This document shows, in pieces, positions 1-7,194 of a stretch of 38,235 nt of DNA. Position numbers and translations under genes: made by a program. Source of the stretch: Candidatus Eiseniibacteriota bacterium. Lineage in GTDB: Bacteria > Eisenbacteria > RBG-16-71-46. Where the stretch lies: NCBI GenBank assembly GCA_005893295.1, contig VBOY01000035.1:609-38843 (forward strand), given 5' to 3'. Position 1 is the stretch's first letter; the number at the start of each line of letters is the position of its first letter. Below the pieces are notes generated by a model, which was not told the origin of the DNA, did no database searches, and saw only the letters and a program-made list of their open reading frames with translations.

Positions 1-182
1 ACGACAAAGCCGTCCGGGCAAGGCATGTTGAGATCCGCCAGCACGAGATCGTAGGAGCCAGCGTGCAAAGCTTGAATGGCCTGGTCCCCGCTCAGACACG
101 CGGTGACCTGGTGCTGCACGGCCAGCAAGCTGGTCAGGTAGTCGAGGGCGTCTGAGTCGTCATCCACCGCGAGGATTCGCAC
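1..182 (-). CDS. Response regulator, receiver domain (3' end beyond window)
   Basis: About 60 N-terminal residues of a CheY-like receiver domain are visible before the window edge. The N-terminal beta strand leads into the acidic cluster AVDDD, and the phospho-acceptor region reads LVLADLNMP, with the acceptor Asp inside DLNMP. The start is the GTG at 182, preceded on the minus strand by GAGG about seven bases upstream; the other nearby GTG is out of frame. The gene begins 25 bases after the stop of the histidine kinase and reads in the same direction, so the pair is very probably a two-component system in which the kinase phosphorylates this protein. The output domain lies outside the window, so DNA binding, enzymatic output or a stand-alone receiver cannot be told apart. 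Confidence 0.85.
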   Translation of the reverse strand, partial: MRILAVDDDSDALDYLTSLLAVQHQVTACLSGDQAIQALHAGSYDLVLADLNMPCPDGFV

Positions 183-207
183 GGGTTCCTCGAGGCTCGC
201 ACGCTGC

Positions 208-1788
208 TCAATTCGCGGCGAGCAAGGTGATGGAACTGCGGGTCCCACCCTCCGGGAGTCGATCAAACACGACGGCAAGGCCGCTCGACCCCAGGAAACG
301 CCGCGTCGCCAAGAGGCCGAAGCCGCTCCCGCCGCACGACGGAACGGGCTCGGAGACTGCTTCGAGCCCGGGCGGCAAACCGGGTCCCTGGTCCAGAACT
401 TCGATGCGCACGCGTTCCCCCTCCTGATCGGCGCGCACGCGTACCACGCCACCGGTGGGCGTGACCCGGCAGGCGTTGTCGATGAGGTTGAAGAGCGCGT
501 GCACCAAGCGGCCGCGGTGGCCGCGCACATGGAGTCCTTGACTCGGCAGCGCCACGCGCACGCGCGCTTCTGGATCACGCGCAAGGAGCAAGGCGCCCGC
601 GATGACGTCATCGAGCGCCAGGATCTCGTCGGCGGCGCGCGGCGTCCCCAATACGGCGAGCACGTCCTCCGCCAGATCGCCCAGGCTACCGAGGGCCCTC
701 AGGAGCTGGGCGGCGGTCTCCCGACCCCTTCCCGACTCCTGCAGCTCGTGCTCGATCCGGCGAGTGAATCCCTCGAGAGCATGCAGAGAATTCTTGATCT
801 GGTGGGAGACCACCGCCGTGGCTTCCCCGAGGCGTCGCAACGGATCGACCGCTCCGCTCTCGCGCCGCCCGGCATCCATGAGCACGTGCGTGCGCCGGCC
901 GTGGCCCGACAGCGTCGACCAGATCTCCGCCTCGACCGAGACACGGCGCCCATCCGAACCTTCGAGGAGAAGCCTCAAGCCGCGTTGCCCTACACCCTCG
1001 GCCAGGGTCCGCGTCAGGCACTCGGCCGCGGCGGGATCGGGTCTCAGCACCTCTTGCCACGGCCGCCCGAGAGGGGTCTCGGCCTCGAAGCCCAGCAGAT
1101 GCATGCCCGCCGGGTTGATCTCGACGACGCAACCCAGATCGTCGATGCTGAGCAACGCCCCGTTCAAGTAGTCGCCCAGCAGCCTCAGTTCCTCCGTCAG
1201 GTTCTCCGCCCTCGTCTCCAGAGCGACCCGCGAAATGGCGATCCGGCGTTCCTGTCGCTCCAGCACCCCGATGAGAACCCAGGTGAGAAGGGCGCTCACG
1301 AGGAGGAAGCCGATCATCGCCGCCGCTCGGGCGGCATCGAGCGGAGCATGCGTCACCGACCAGGCGAGGTACGCACCCGCCCCGCCCCCGGCAGCGAGCA
1401 CGCAACCGCGACGCGAGAACTGGAGCCCAGCCAGCGGAACTTCGAGGAGGTAGCCGACCAAGAACGGCGAGCGCTGCCCGCCAGACACGCTCATGAGAAA
1501 GGTCCAGATACCGACCTGCCCGAGCACGAACAATTCGCCGGGAACCGTCGCCTGACGGTGGACCAGCAGATAGTGGAGGGACTCGAGGAGCGATGCCGCG
1601 AGGATGCCGCCGATGAGAAGGGGGCGCACCTCGGGAGCCAACGGTAGAAGGCTAGCCGAGGCAGATACGACCGACAGCCCGAGTAGCCTCAGGGCCAGGG
1701 CTGTCGCGGGCGCATTGCTGCGGCGCTCGCGCTGCAGCGGGCGCGAATTCTCGGTGCTCAGGCTCCTGACGATGCCAGCCTCCCTCAA
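208..1788 (-). CDS. Membrane-bound PAS sensor histidine kinase (NtrB-like)
   Basis: Sensor kinase of 526 residues. The N-terminal third (about 28-178) is a run of roughly six hydrophobic membrane segments without a large periplasmic loop, so the input is probably sensed in or at the membrane. A short linker leads to a PAS domain at about 205-300. The dimerisation/phospho-acceptor helix carries His329 in VSHQIKN, followed by a GHKL ATPase domain: N box around FNLIDNA (434-439), G1 DQGPG (466-470) and G2 GSGFGL (487-492). All catalytic boxes are intact. The VSHQIKN form and the PAS-HisKA-HATPase order resemble NtrB/AtoS-type kinases. A receiver gene follows directly. The efflux genes end about 100 bases upstream on the same strand, so the system may respond to envelope stress or to an efflux substrate, which is only positional inference. 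Confidence 0.9.
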   Translation of the reverse strand: MREAGIVRSLSTENSRPLQRERRSNAPATALALRLLGLSVVSASASLLPLAPEVRPLLIGGILAASLLESLHYLLVHRQATVPGELFVLGQVGIWTFLMSVSGGQRSPFLVGYLLEVPLAGLQFSRRGCVLAAGGGAGAYLAWSVTHAPLDAARAAAMIGFLLVSALLTWVLIGVLERQERRIAISRVALETRAENLTEELRLLGDYLNGALLSIDDLGCVVEINPAGMHLLGFEAETPLGRPWQEVLRPDPAAAECLTRTLAEGVGQRGLRLLLEGSDGRRVSVEAEIWSTLSGHGRRTHVLMDAGRRESGAVDPLRRLGEATAVVSHQIKNSLHALEGFTRRIEHELQESGRGRETAAQLLRALGSLGDLAEDVLAVLGTPRAADEILALDDVIAGALLLARDPEARVRVALPSQGLHVRGHRGRLVHALFNLIDNACRVTPTGGVVRVRADQEGERVRIEVLDQGPGLPPGLEAVSEPVPSCGGSGFGLLATRRFLGSSGLAVVFDRLPEGGTRSSITLLAAN

Positions 1789-1890
1789 CCCTGCGCCAAG
1801 CCTAGGAAGCTGTCAGGAATTTGTCAACAGAAACCCTTGGGGCGATCCGAATGAGCGCGAAGGACGTGGTGATCCTGAGCGGCCGCGGAG

Positions 1891-3108
1891 CTACTCGTAC
1901 CTGAGGGCTTCGATCGGGTCGAGGGTCGAGGCGCGGCGCGCGGGATGGAAACCGAAGAACAGCCCCACCATGCTGGCGAACCCGAACGCCAACAGCACCG
2001 CCCCGGGCTGGATCAAGGTGGGCCAGCGCGCGAGCTGCGAGATGAGCGCCGCCGAGACGACGCCGAGCACCACCCCGAGGGCTCCGCCCGCGAGCGAGAG
2101 GATCGCGGACTCCACCAGGAACTGGAGCAAGATGTCGCGCCGCCGCGCGCCGATCGCGCGGCGGATCCCGATCTCGCGCGTCCGCTCGGTGACCGAGACC
2201 AGCATGATGTTCATGATCCCGATCCCTCCCACGACCAGCGACACCGCCGCGATGCTGGCGAGCAGGAGCGTCATGACGCGCGAGGTCGATTCGGCGGTGG
2301 TGGCGGCCTCGAGCTGCGTGCGGATGAAGAAGTCGTCGCTCTCCCCCGCCTGGATGCGGTGGCGTTGGTGCAGCAGGTCGGTGATCTGCTGGACCGCGTC
2401 GTTGACCTGCGGCTCGCTCACCGCGGAGACCGAGATCCAGTTCACGTAGGTGATTCCCATCAGCTTGCGCTGGGCGGTGGTGAGCGGAATCAGCACGGTA
2501 TCGTCCTGATCGCCGCCCCAGCCGGTCCCCCCCTTGTATGCGAGCACCCCCACCACGCGGAACGGGACGTCCTTGATGCGGACCGTTTGCCCGACCGGGT
2601 CCGAGTCCGCGAACAGCTGTCGCACCACGCTGGCGCCGAGCACGCACACCTTGGCGGCTCCGCGCACGTCGGAGTCGGTGATGCCGACCCCGCTCTCGAT
2701 CGGCCATTGGCGAATGATCGAGAAGTCGCCGGTGGTCCCCTGGATCTGGGTGTTCCAGTTCTGGTTGCCGTACACCACCTGGCCGAGCGTACGCACCCCG
2801 GGGGCGACCGCATCGACCGCCGGGCAGTCGCGACGGATCGCCGCCGCGTCGTCGGTGGTCATGGTGGTGATGGTGCCCATGCCGCCGCGCGCTCCGCCGG
2901 CCGTGATCGTGCCCGGGATCACCGTGAGCGTGTTCGCCCCCAGGGCGCGGATCTGCGCCTGCACGGCCTCGCGGGCCCCCTGGCCGATCGCCAGCGTGGC
3001 GATCACCGCGGCCACCCCGATCACGATCCCGAGCACCGTGAGCGCGGCGCGCAGGCGATTGCGCGTCAGCGCGCCGAGCCCGAGCTGAATCAGGGCCGCG
3101 AGATTCAC
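1891..3108 (-). CDS. ABC transporter permease, MacB/FtsX type (no ATPase domain)
   Basis: Permease of 405 residues with MacB architecture. A first transmembrane helix follows the N-terminus (ALTVLGIVIGVAAVIATLAIG), then a large periplasmic domain (about 45-280). Three C-terminal helices follow, with the conserved linker VTERTREIGIRRAIGARRRD just after the second helix. The C-terminus ends in DPIEALRYE, typical of the family. The N-terminal nucleotide-binding domain of true MacB is absent, so a separate ATPase is required, yet none lies beside it. The GTG start overlaps the stop of the adaptor gene by four bases (GTGA), so the two are translationally coupled and should form one MacA-like/MacB-like envelope complex with a TolC-type exit duct. 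Substrates of this family include macrolides, peptides, toxins and lipoproteins; none can be chosen here. Confidence 0.9.
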   Translation of the reverse strand: MNLAALIQLGLGALTRNRLRAALTVLGIVIGVAAVIATLAIGQGAREAVQAQIRALGANTLTVIPGTITAGGARGGMGTITTMTTDDAAAIRRDCPAVDAVAPGVRTLGQVVYGNQNWNTQIQGTTGDFSIIRQWPIESGVGITDSDVRGAAKVCVLGASVVRQLFADSDPVGQTVRIKDVPFRVVGVLAYKGGTGWGGDQDDTVLIPLTTAQRKLMGITYVNWISVSAVSEPQVNDAVQQITDLLHQRHRIQAGESDDFFIRTQLEAATTAESTSRVMTLLLASIAAVSLVVGGIGIMNIMLVSVTERTREIGIRRAIGARRRDILLQFLVESAILSLAGGALGVVLGVVSAALISQLARWPTLIQPGAVLLAFGFASMVGLFFGFHPARRASTLDPIEALRYE

Positions 3109-4415
3109 CGCCGCCCCGCCCCACCGCCGGGCCGGCCGCCGAAGGGGCCACCCATCCCCGGGGGCGGCTGCAGGTTCGTGTTGCGAGCGCTGATCTCGAG
3201 CCCGACGATGACCTTGTCGCCGGGCTTCAAGCTCTCGCTCTTCACTTCGAAGAAGGCGCCGTCGGTGAGCCCGGTCGTCACGGAGACCGGCTCGGGCTTG
3301 CCGTCGCGCAGCACATAGACGTTCCCCGGCTTGAGGGTGTCTTCGGGGTCGGTGGAGGCCGGGCCCGAAGGCCGGTGCCCGGTCGTGCCCGATCTGCCGC
3401 GCGCACCGCCCGCCGGCCCGCTCGCCCACCGTCCTTGCGCGGCGCCCTCCCCCGCGCGCATCTTTCCCCGCGCTCCTTGGCCCCCGCCTGCGCCGCCGCG
3501 CCCGCCCCCTGGCGCACCGCTCGCTTCGGCTCGGTCGCCCCCACCGCGCGCACCGCCCGCCCGTGCTTCGCTTCCCGCTTGCCCCCGTGGCGACGGCGGC
3601 TTGAACCTCAGAGCTGCGTTCGGCACCTTGAGCACGTCGTCCCGCCGCGCCGTCCGCACCGAGACGTTGGCGGTCATCCCGGGACGCAGCTTGGCATCCG
3701 GGTTGGCGGTGAGGATCACGATCGTATAGGTGACCACTCCTTGGTCCACGATCGGCTCGAGACGCACTTGCCCCACGCTCCCCTCGAAGACGTCGTCCGG
3801 GAAGGCGTCCACCGTGAACCTCACCGGCTGGCCCACGTGGATGCGTCCGATGTCCGCCTCGTCGATGCGCGTTTCGACCTGCATGCGGGAGAGGTCGTTC
3901 GCGATCACGAACAGCTTGGGCGCCTGGAGGCTCGCCGCCACGGTCTGGCCCAGGTCGATCGAGCGAGCGATCACCACGCCGTCGATCGGCGCGCGAATCG
4001 TGGTGTTCGCGAGATCCACGTGCGTGATTGCGAGCTGCGCCTGCGCCTGCTGAAGCTCGGCTTGACGCTGCTCCAGGGCCACGTCGGCCGCGTCGACCTC
4101 GGCCTGCGAGATGTAGTTCTGCTTGAGCAGCTCGCACGAGGAAGGCTCGATCTGACACAGCACCTGCCCGGCATGCACGCGCGAGTTGTAGTCGGCCATG
4201 ATGCGGTGGACGGTCCCGCTCACCTGGCTTCCGACCTCCACCTGGACGACCGGCTCCACGGTCCCGGTCGCCGCGACCGTGGCTTCGACAACGCCTCGTT
4301 CGACCGCTGCGGTGCGAAACTTCGGTGCTTCAGCCCCGCCCCGTGATCTCCACCACCATCCGCCCGCGACGACGACGACCAGCGCCGCGAGCACGATCCA
4401 TTGGCCGCGCTTCAA
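3105..4415 (-). CDS. Periplasmic adaptor (HlyD/MacA family), shortened hairpin
   Basis: Membrane-fusion protein of an efflux system, 436 residues from the preferred TTG start at 4415, which has GAGGAG five bases upstream; upstream in-frame starts would add a basic, unstructured stretch. An inner-membrane anchor lies at 6-24, the first lipoyl half at about 57-88 and the second at 135-160, with beta-barrel and membrane-proximal domains after that. Two oddities are visible. First, the alpha-hairpin normally inserted between the lipoyl halves keeps its ascending helix (about 102-137), but its descending helix is reduced to about ten residues after QIEPSS. Second, residues 273-355 are a Gly/Ala/Arg-rich low-complexity insert inside the membrane-proximal region, and the C-terminus is also Gly/Pro-rich. 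It overlaps the permease gene by four bases. Confidence 0.87.
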   Translation of the reverse strand: MKRGQWIVLAALVVVVAGGWWWRSRGGAEAPKFRTAAVERGVVEATVAATGTVEPVVQVEVGSQVSGTVHRIMADYNSRVHAGQVLCQIEPSSCELLKQNYISQAEVDAADVALEQRQAELQQAQAQLAITHVDLANTTIRAPIDGVVIARSIDLGQTVAASLQAPKLFVIANDLSRMQVETRIDEADIGRIHVGQPVRFTVDAFPDDVFEGSVGQVRLEPIVDQGVVTYTIVILTANPDAKLRPGMTANVSVRTARRDDVLKVPNAALRFKPPSPRGQAGSEARAGGARGGGDRAEASGAPGGGRGGAGGGQGARGKMRAGEGAAQGRWASGPAGGARGRSGTTGHRPSGPASTDPEDTLKPGNVYVLRDGKPEPVSVTTGLTDGAFFEVKSESLKPGDKVIVGLEISARNTNLQPPPGMGGPFGGRPGGGAGRR

Positions 4416-4574
4416 GACCCCTCCTCGATCCACGCTCTTGGCCCGACCCCGTGGACCGGTGCCGCTCGAGGCTCCTCTTCGCCCCCGCTTGTTCTTCCTT
4501 TGACGCAGAATACGCCCGCGTCTGGTCAAGACGATGAAAAACGTCGATCCGCGCGACGCCTGGAGCGGGCTCTC

Positions 4575-5471
4575 CTAGTCCGCCGAGCGCAGGAGCCTCT
4601 CGTCCCCTTCGGCGTGATGATTCCAGTAGTCCAGTCGCATCGTCTCGAGCAGCGCGAGGTGCCGTCCCGCCGCCGTATCGAGCTTGAGCACAGGGTGCGG
4701 GAAGCGCTCGTCGAACCACAGCGTGTCGGCGCCGAGCGCCGTCTCGACCACGAAGCGACGCGCGTCGAAGCGCCCCGCCGGCACGGCGATCGTTCCACCG
4801 GCGCTCATGTGGATCGAGGCCTCCACCGGTCGCGTGTTCTCGATCGGCGATTGACCCGATAGCTGGCTCGGCAGCAGCCACACCTTCCGCGTGACAGGAG
4901 CTCTCTCGGACATCCAGCGACGAAGCGAGACCGGCAGCCCATCCCAGTACAGGCGCTCGCCACCCGCAGGCCAGGCGAGCGCCACCTCACGGTCGGCCTC
5001 ACCGTCCCAATAGGAGTGCGCCTCGTGCACGAGCCTCCCGCCCTTGGGGCCGATGCGCACGTAGGTGATGCCGCATGCCTCGGTGTGGCTCATCGCCTCC
5101 TTGAGCACCTGCATCGTCGTCCGGTCGAAGAACAGGGACGCGGTCTGGTGGTAGGTGTAGACGCCAGTCCGAAAATCGGCGACGACGTTGAGCTTGATCG
5201 CCTCCACGGTGCGGCCGGGGATCGGACCCGCGTCGCTCTTCACCAGCGAGGCGCGCAGCAGGTCTTCCTTGACGACGATCAGCCGCGCTTCGGTCGCGCG
5301 CTCCTCGCCGTAGCGGCGGGTCGTGCCCACGTAGGTCGAGAACTCGGCCCTGCCGTCGTCCCATAGCGGGCTCGCGAACACGTTGTCGCCTCGTGTCGCG
5401 GGCACCGCGCATCCGGCGCCGAGCCAGCAGGCGGAGCCGAGAGCCAGGACCCACCACTTCAAGTAGTTCAT
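4575..5471 (-). CDS. Putative lipoprotein of unknown function
   Basis: Protein of 298 residues starting with a lipoprotein signal (MNYLKWWVLALGSACWLGAGC; lipobox LGAGC, lipidated Cys21), so it should be anchored in the envelope facing the periplasm. The mature part is soluble and beta-rich, with recurring ER..EARLIVVKEDL and IKLNVVADFRTGVYTY patterns. These recall a conserved family of unknown function in Bacteroidetes that is sometimes mislabelled as a Maf-like protein; I make that link from memory and only moderately trust it. No catalytic motif is recognisable. The ATG overlaps the stop of the upstream hydrolase by four bases (ATGA), so the two are translationally coupled and probably act together. 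A gap of about 160 bases separates it from the adaptor gene downstream. Confidence 0.75.
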   Translation of the reverse strand: MNYLKWWVLALGSACWLGAGCAVPATRGDNVFASPLWDDGRAEFSTYVGTTRRYGEERATEARLIVVKEDLLRASLVKSDAGPIPGRTVEAIKLNVVADFRTGVYTYHQTASLFFDRTTMQVLKEAMSHTEACGITYVRIGPKGGRLVHEAHSYWDGEADREVALAWPAGGERLYWDGLPVSLRRWMSERAPVTRKVWLLPSQLSGQSPIENTRPVEASIHMSAGGTIAVPAGRFDARRFVVETALGADTLWFDERFPHPVLKLDTAAGRHLALLETMRLDYWNHHAEGDERLLRSAD

Positions 5472-6151
5472 GAAGTCGACCCTTTCGCGGGCCCAGACAG
5501 AACTTGATCCAGAACCTTCGCCAGCGCTCCCAACTGTCTGTCGAAGAAGTGATTGGCGCCGGCCACGCGCGCCAGCTCCTTGGGCTCCGCCCAAGCAGGA
5601 TACTCGCGTTCGAGGGAGGCCAGCGGGCACACGTCGTCGTCTTCGCCCTGGATCACCAGCTTGGGCACCTTCGCCGCGCGCAAGAAGTCGAAGCTCTTGC
5701 TCTCGACCGGCGGTGCCACCAGCACCAACCGCTCGACCCTTCTCTCCGAAGCGGCGAGGCGTGCTGCCACCCACGAACCGAACGAAAAGCCTGCCGCCCA
5801 CAGCCGAGCCGACGGGTGGCGTTCCTCGAGGAAGGTCAACGCGGCGCGAGCGTCCTCCACCTCGCCCTCGCTCCCGTCGAAACGCCCCTGGCTCAAGCCC
5901 ACGCCGCGGAAGTTGAACCGCAAGACCGCCGCGCCGAGACCGTGCAGGACGGAGGCGAGCCGATGTACGACCTTGTTGTGGAGGGTCCCGCCGTAGAGGG
6001 GATGCGGGTGGCATACCACGGCCGCCAACGCGTGCTCGATGTCGCGCTCCGTGAGCAATCCCTCGAGCGCCCCGGCGGGCCCCGGCACCGTCGTGGAGAT
6101 CAGCCGCGGGCCGATGCTCGAGGGCCCCTCCCGGCGCGAGCGAGGGAGCAC
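5468..6151 (-). CDS. Alpha/beta hydrolase
   Basis: Small cytoplasmic alpha/beta-hydrolase of 227 residues, similar to the COG2945-type group. Visible elements are the oxyanion-region motif HPHPLYGG (48-55), the strand-turn LRFNFRGVGLSQG (77-89), the nucleophile elbow GFSFG with Ser123, an acidic residue in GEDDD (171-173), and His201 in GANHFF, giving a complete Ser-Asp-His triad. There is no signal peptide. The GTG start lies four bases after the stop of the upstream unknown gene and the stop overlaps the lipoprotein start, so it sits inside a tight operon. Members of this group are esterases or thioesterases of mostly unknown substrate, and nothing here narrows that down. Confidence 0.87.
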   Translation of the reverse strand: MLPRSRREGPSSIGPRLISTTVPGPAGALEGLLTERDIEHALAAVVCHPHPLYGGTLHNKVVHRLASVLHGLGAAVLRFNFRGVGLSQGRFDGSEGEVEDARAALTFLEERHPSARLWAAGFSFGSWVAARLAASERRVERLVLVAPPVESKSFDFLRAAKVPKLVIQGEDDDVCPLASLEREYPAWAEPKELARVAGANHFFDRQLGALAKVLDQVLSGPAKGSTS

Positions 6152-6155
6152 CCGA

Positions 6156-6653
6156 TCAGTCCCGAGCGATCGCGAAGCGCGCGTGGAGGCGCGCCGCCAG
6201 CACCCGCTCCAGCGTGGCGAAGTTGAGCCCCGCCCCGTCGCCCAGCACGAGCACGCAGCCGGAGTCCTCCATCCATTCTTCGAGCCCGAGCGGCGTGCCC
6301 TGGTTGAAGTCGCTGGCGTCCGAGCCGACGCGACCCGGGAATGCTTCGAACTCGTCCTCCCATTTGGAGCACAGGTAGAGCTCGTCGTTCCCGTTCAGCA
6401 TGCCGACGCCGGCGAAACGGTCCAGCTCACCGGGGACGAGCAGGAGCACGCCGCGGTGGTCGGAGGCGCGAATCCCCTCGGCCCGGAGGCGGCGGCGCAC
6501 TTGCGGCCACTCCGCCGGGCGCTCGGCGCCATCCAAGAGCGGAATTGCCGCCAGCTCGAAATCCGGCAACAACTCGATCCCCGCGTCCACGACATCGGCG
6601 ACCGACGCCACCAGGCGTCCCGCGTGCAGGCGATCGCTCATGAGGGCGAGCAT
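6156..6653 (-). CDS. Conserved-looking protein of unknown function
   Basis: About 165 residues from the ATG at 6653 (161 if the ATG at 6641 is used; neither has a strong ribosome site). I do not recognise the family. It has no membrane segment or signal peptide. The composition is balanced and acidic, with a regular alternation of predicted helices and strands and hydrophobic runs such as HRGVLLLVPGEL and GCVLVLGDGAGLNF, so it looks like a folded cytoplasmic protein rather than a shadow frame. It ends four bases before the hydrolase start and follows a DUF2269-type membrane protein gene by about 53 bases, so it is probably co-transcribed with both. Confidence 0.65.
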   Translation of the reverse strand: MLALMSDRLHAGRLVASVADVVDAGIELLPDFELAAIPLLDGAERPAEWPQVRRRLRAEGIRASDHRGVLLLVPGELDRFAGVGMLNGNDELYLCSKWEDEFEAFPGRVGSDASDFNQGTPLGLEEWMEDSGCVLVLGDGAGLNFATLERVLAARLHARFAIARD

Positions 6654-6706
6654 TCTAGCCCGAGCGATTCGCGCGCCGCCAGCCGGCGCGCGGCGCACTC
6701 GGCGGC

Positions 6707-7174
6707 TCAGTGGGGCTTCAGAACCATGAGCACGAGCCCCACGAGCGGCGTGACCAGGGCCACCGAGCCCCACAGTTCCCAGCGACGCGCCACCCGCTGG
6801 TAGCGCGGGTACTCGAAGGTTCCACTCTGGCTGCCCTCCAGGGCGAGGGCGCGCAGCTGACGCTGCAGCGGGGCGACGCGCATCATGAACGCGAGGCCCG
6901 AGATCGTGAACAGCACGAGGGTCCAGAGGATCCAGCCCGTGCGGAGGATCGGCAGGTGCCCGACGATCGCGGCGGCGAAGCCCGCGACCACGATGCCGAT
7001 CACTCCCGGGATCGTGAACAGGCGGTCGCTGCGGATGATGCCGTCCATGGTGTGGGCGAGGTGGCGCGCGTCCTTGGTTCGCGCGGCGTGCGCGTGCCAG
7101 AACAGGCCCGTGGTGATGTTGCCCAGGAACGCGATCGCCGAGGCCACGTGAACCAGCTTGAGCAGCAAGTACAT
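6707..7174 (-). CDS. DUF2269-type integral membrane protein
   Basis: Protein of 155 residues with four hydrophobic segments (about 5-25, 55-75, 82-100 and 135-152). The N-terminal helix carries the pattern LLKLVHVASAIAFLGNITTG, with a His in the first helix and a Trp-His-Ala-His motif at its end. This is typical of DUF2269, a family of small four-helix inner-membrane proteins with conserved histidines sometimes suspected of haem or metal binding; no function is established. The ATG is at 7174, about 20 bases downstream of the stop of the Nramp-Usp gene, in the same direction. It may therefore be the distal part of the manganese operon or the first gene of the next unit. Confidence 0.82.
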   Translation of the reverse strand: MYLLLKLVHVASAIAFLGNITTGLFWHAHAARTKDARHLAHTMDGIIRSDRLFTIPGVIGIVVAGFAAAIVGHLPILRTGWILWTLVLFTISGLAFMMRVAPLQRQLRALALEGSQSGTFEYPRYQRVARRWELWGSVALVTPLVGLVLMVLKPH

Positions 7175-7194
7175 TCCCGGACGTCCTCCCCGAG

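Noticed and set aside
3109-4158. Upstream extension of the permease frame
   Set aside because: It runs antisense-free through the adaptor gene in another frame with low-complexity composition. Family homology begins at the GTG 3108 (GTGA overlap).
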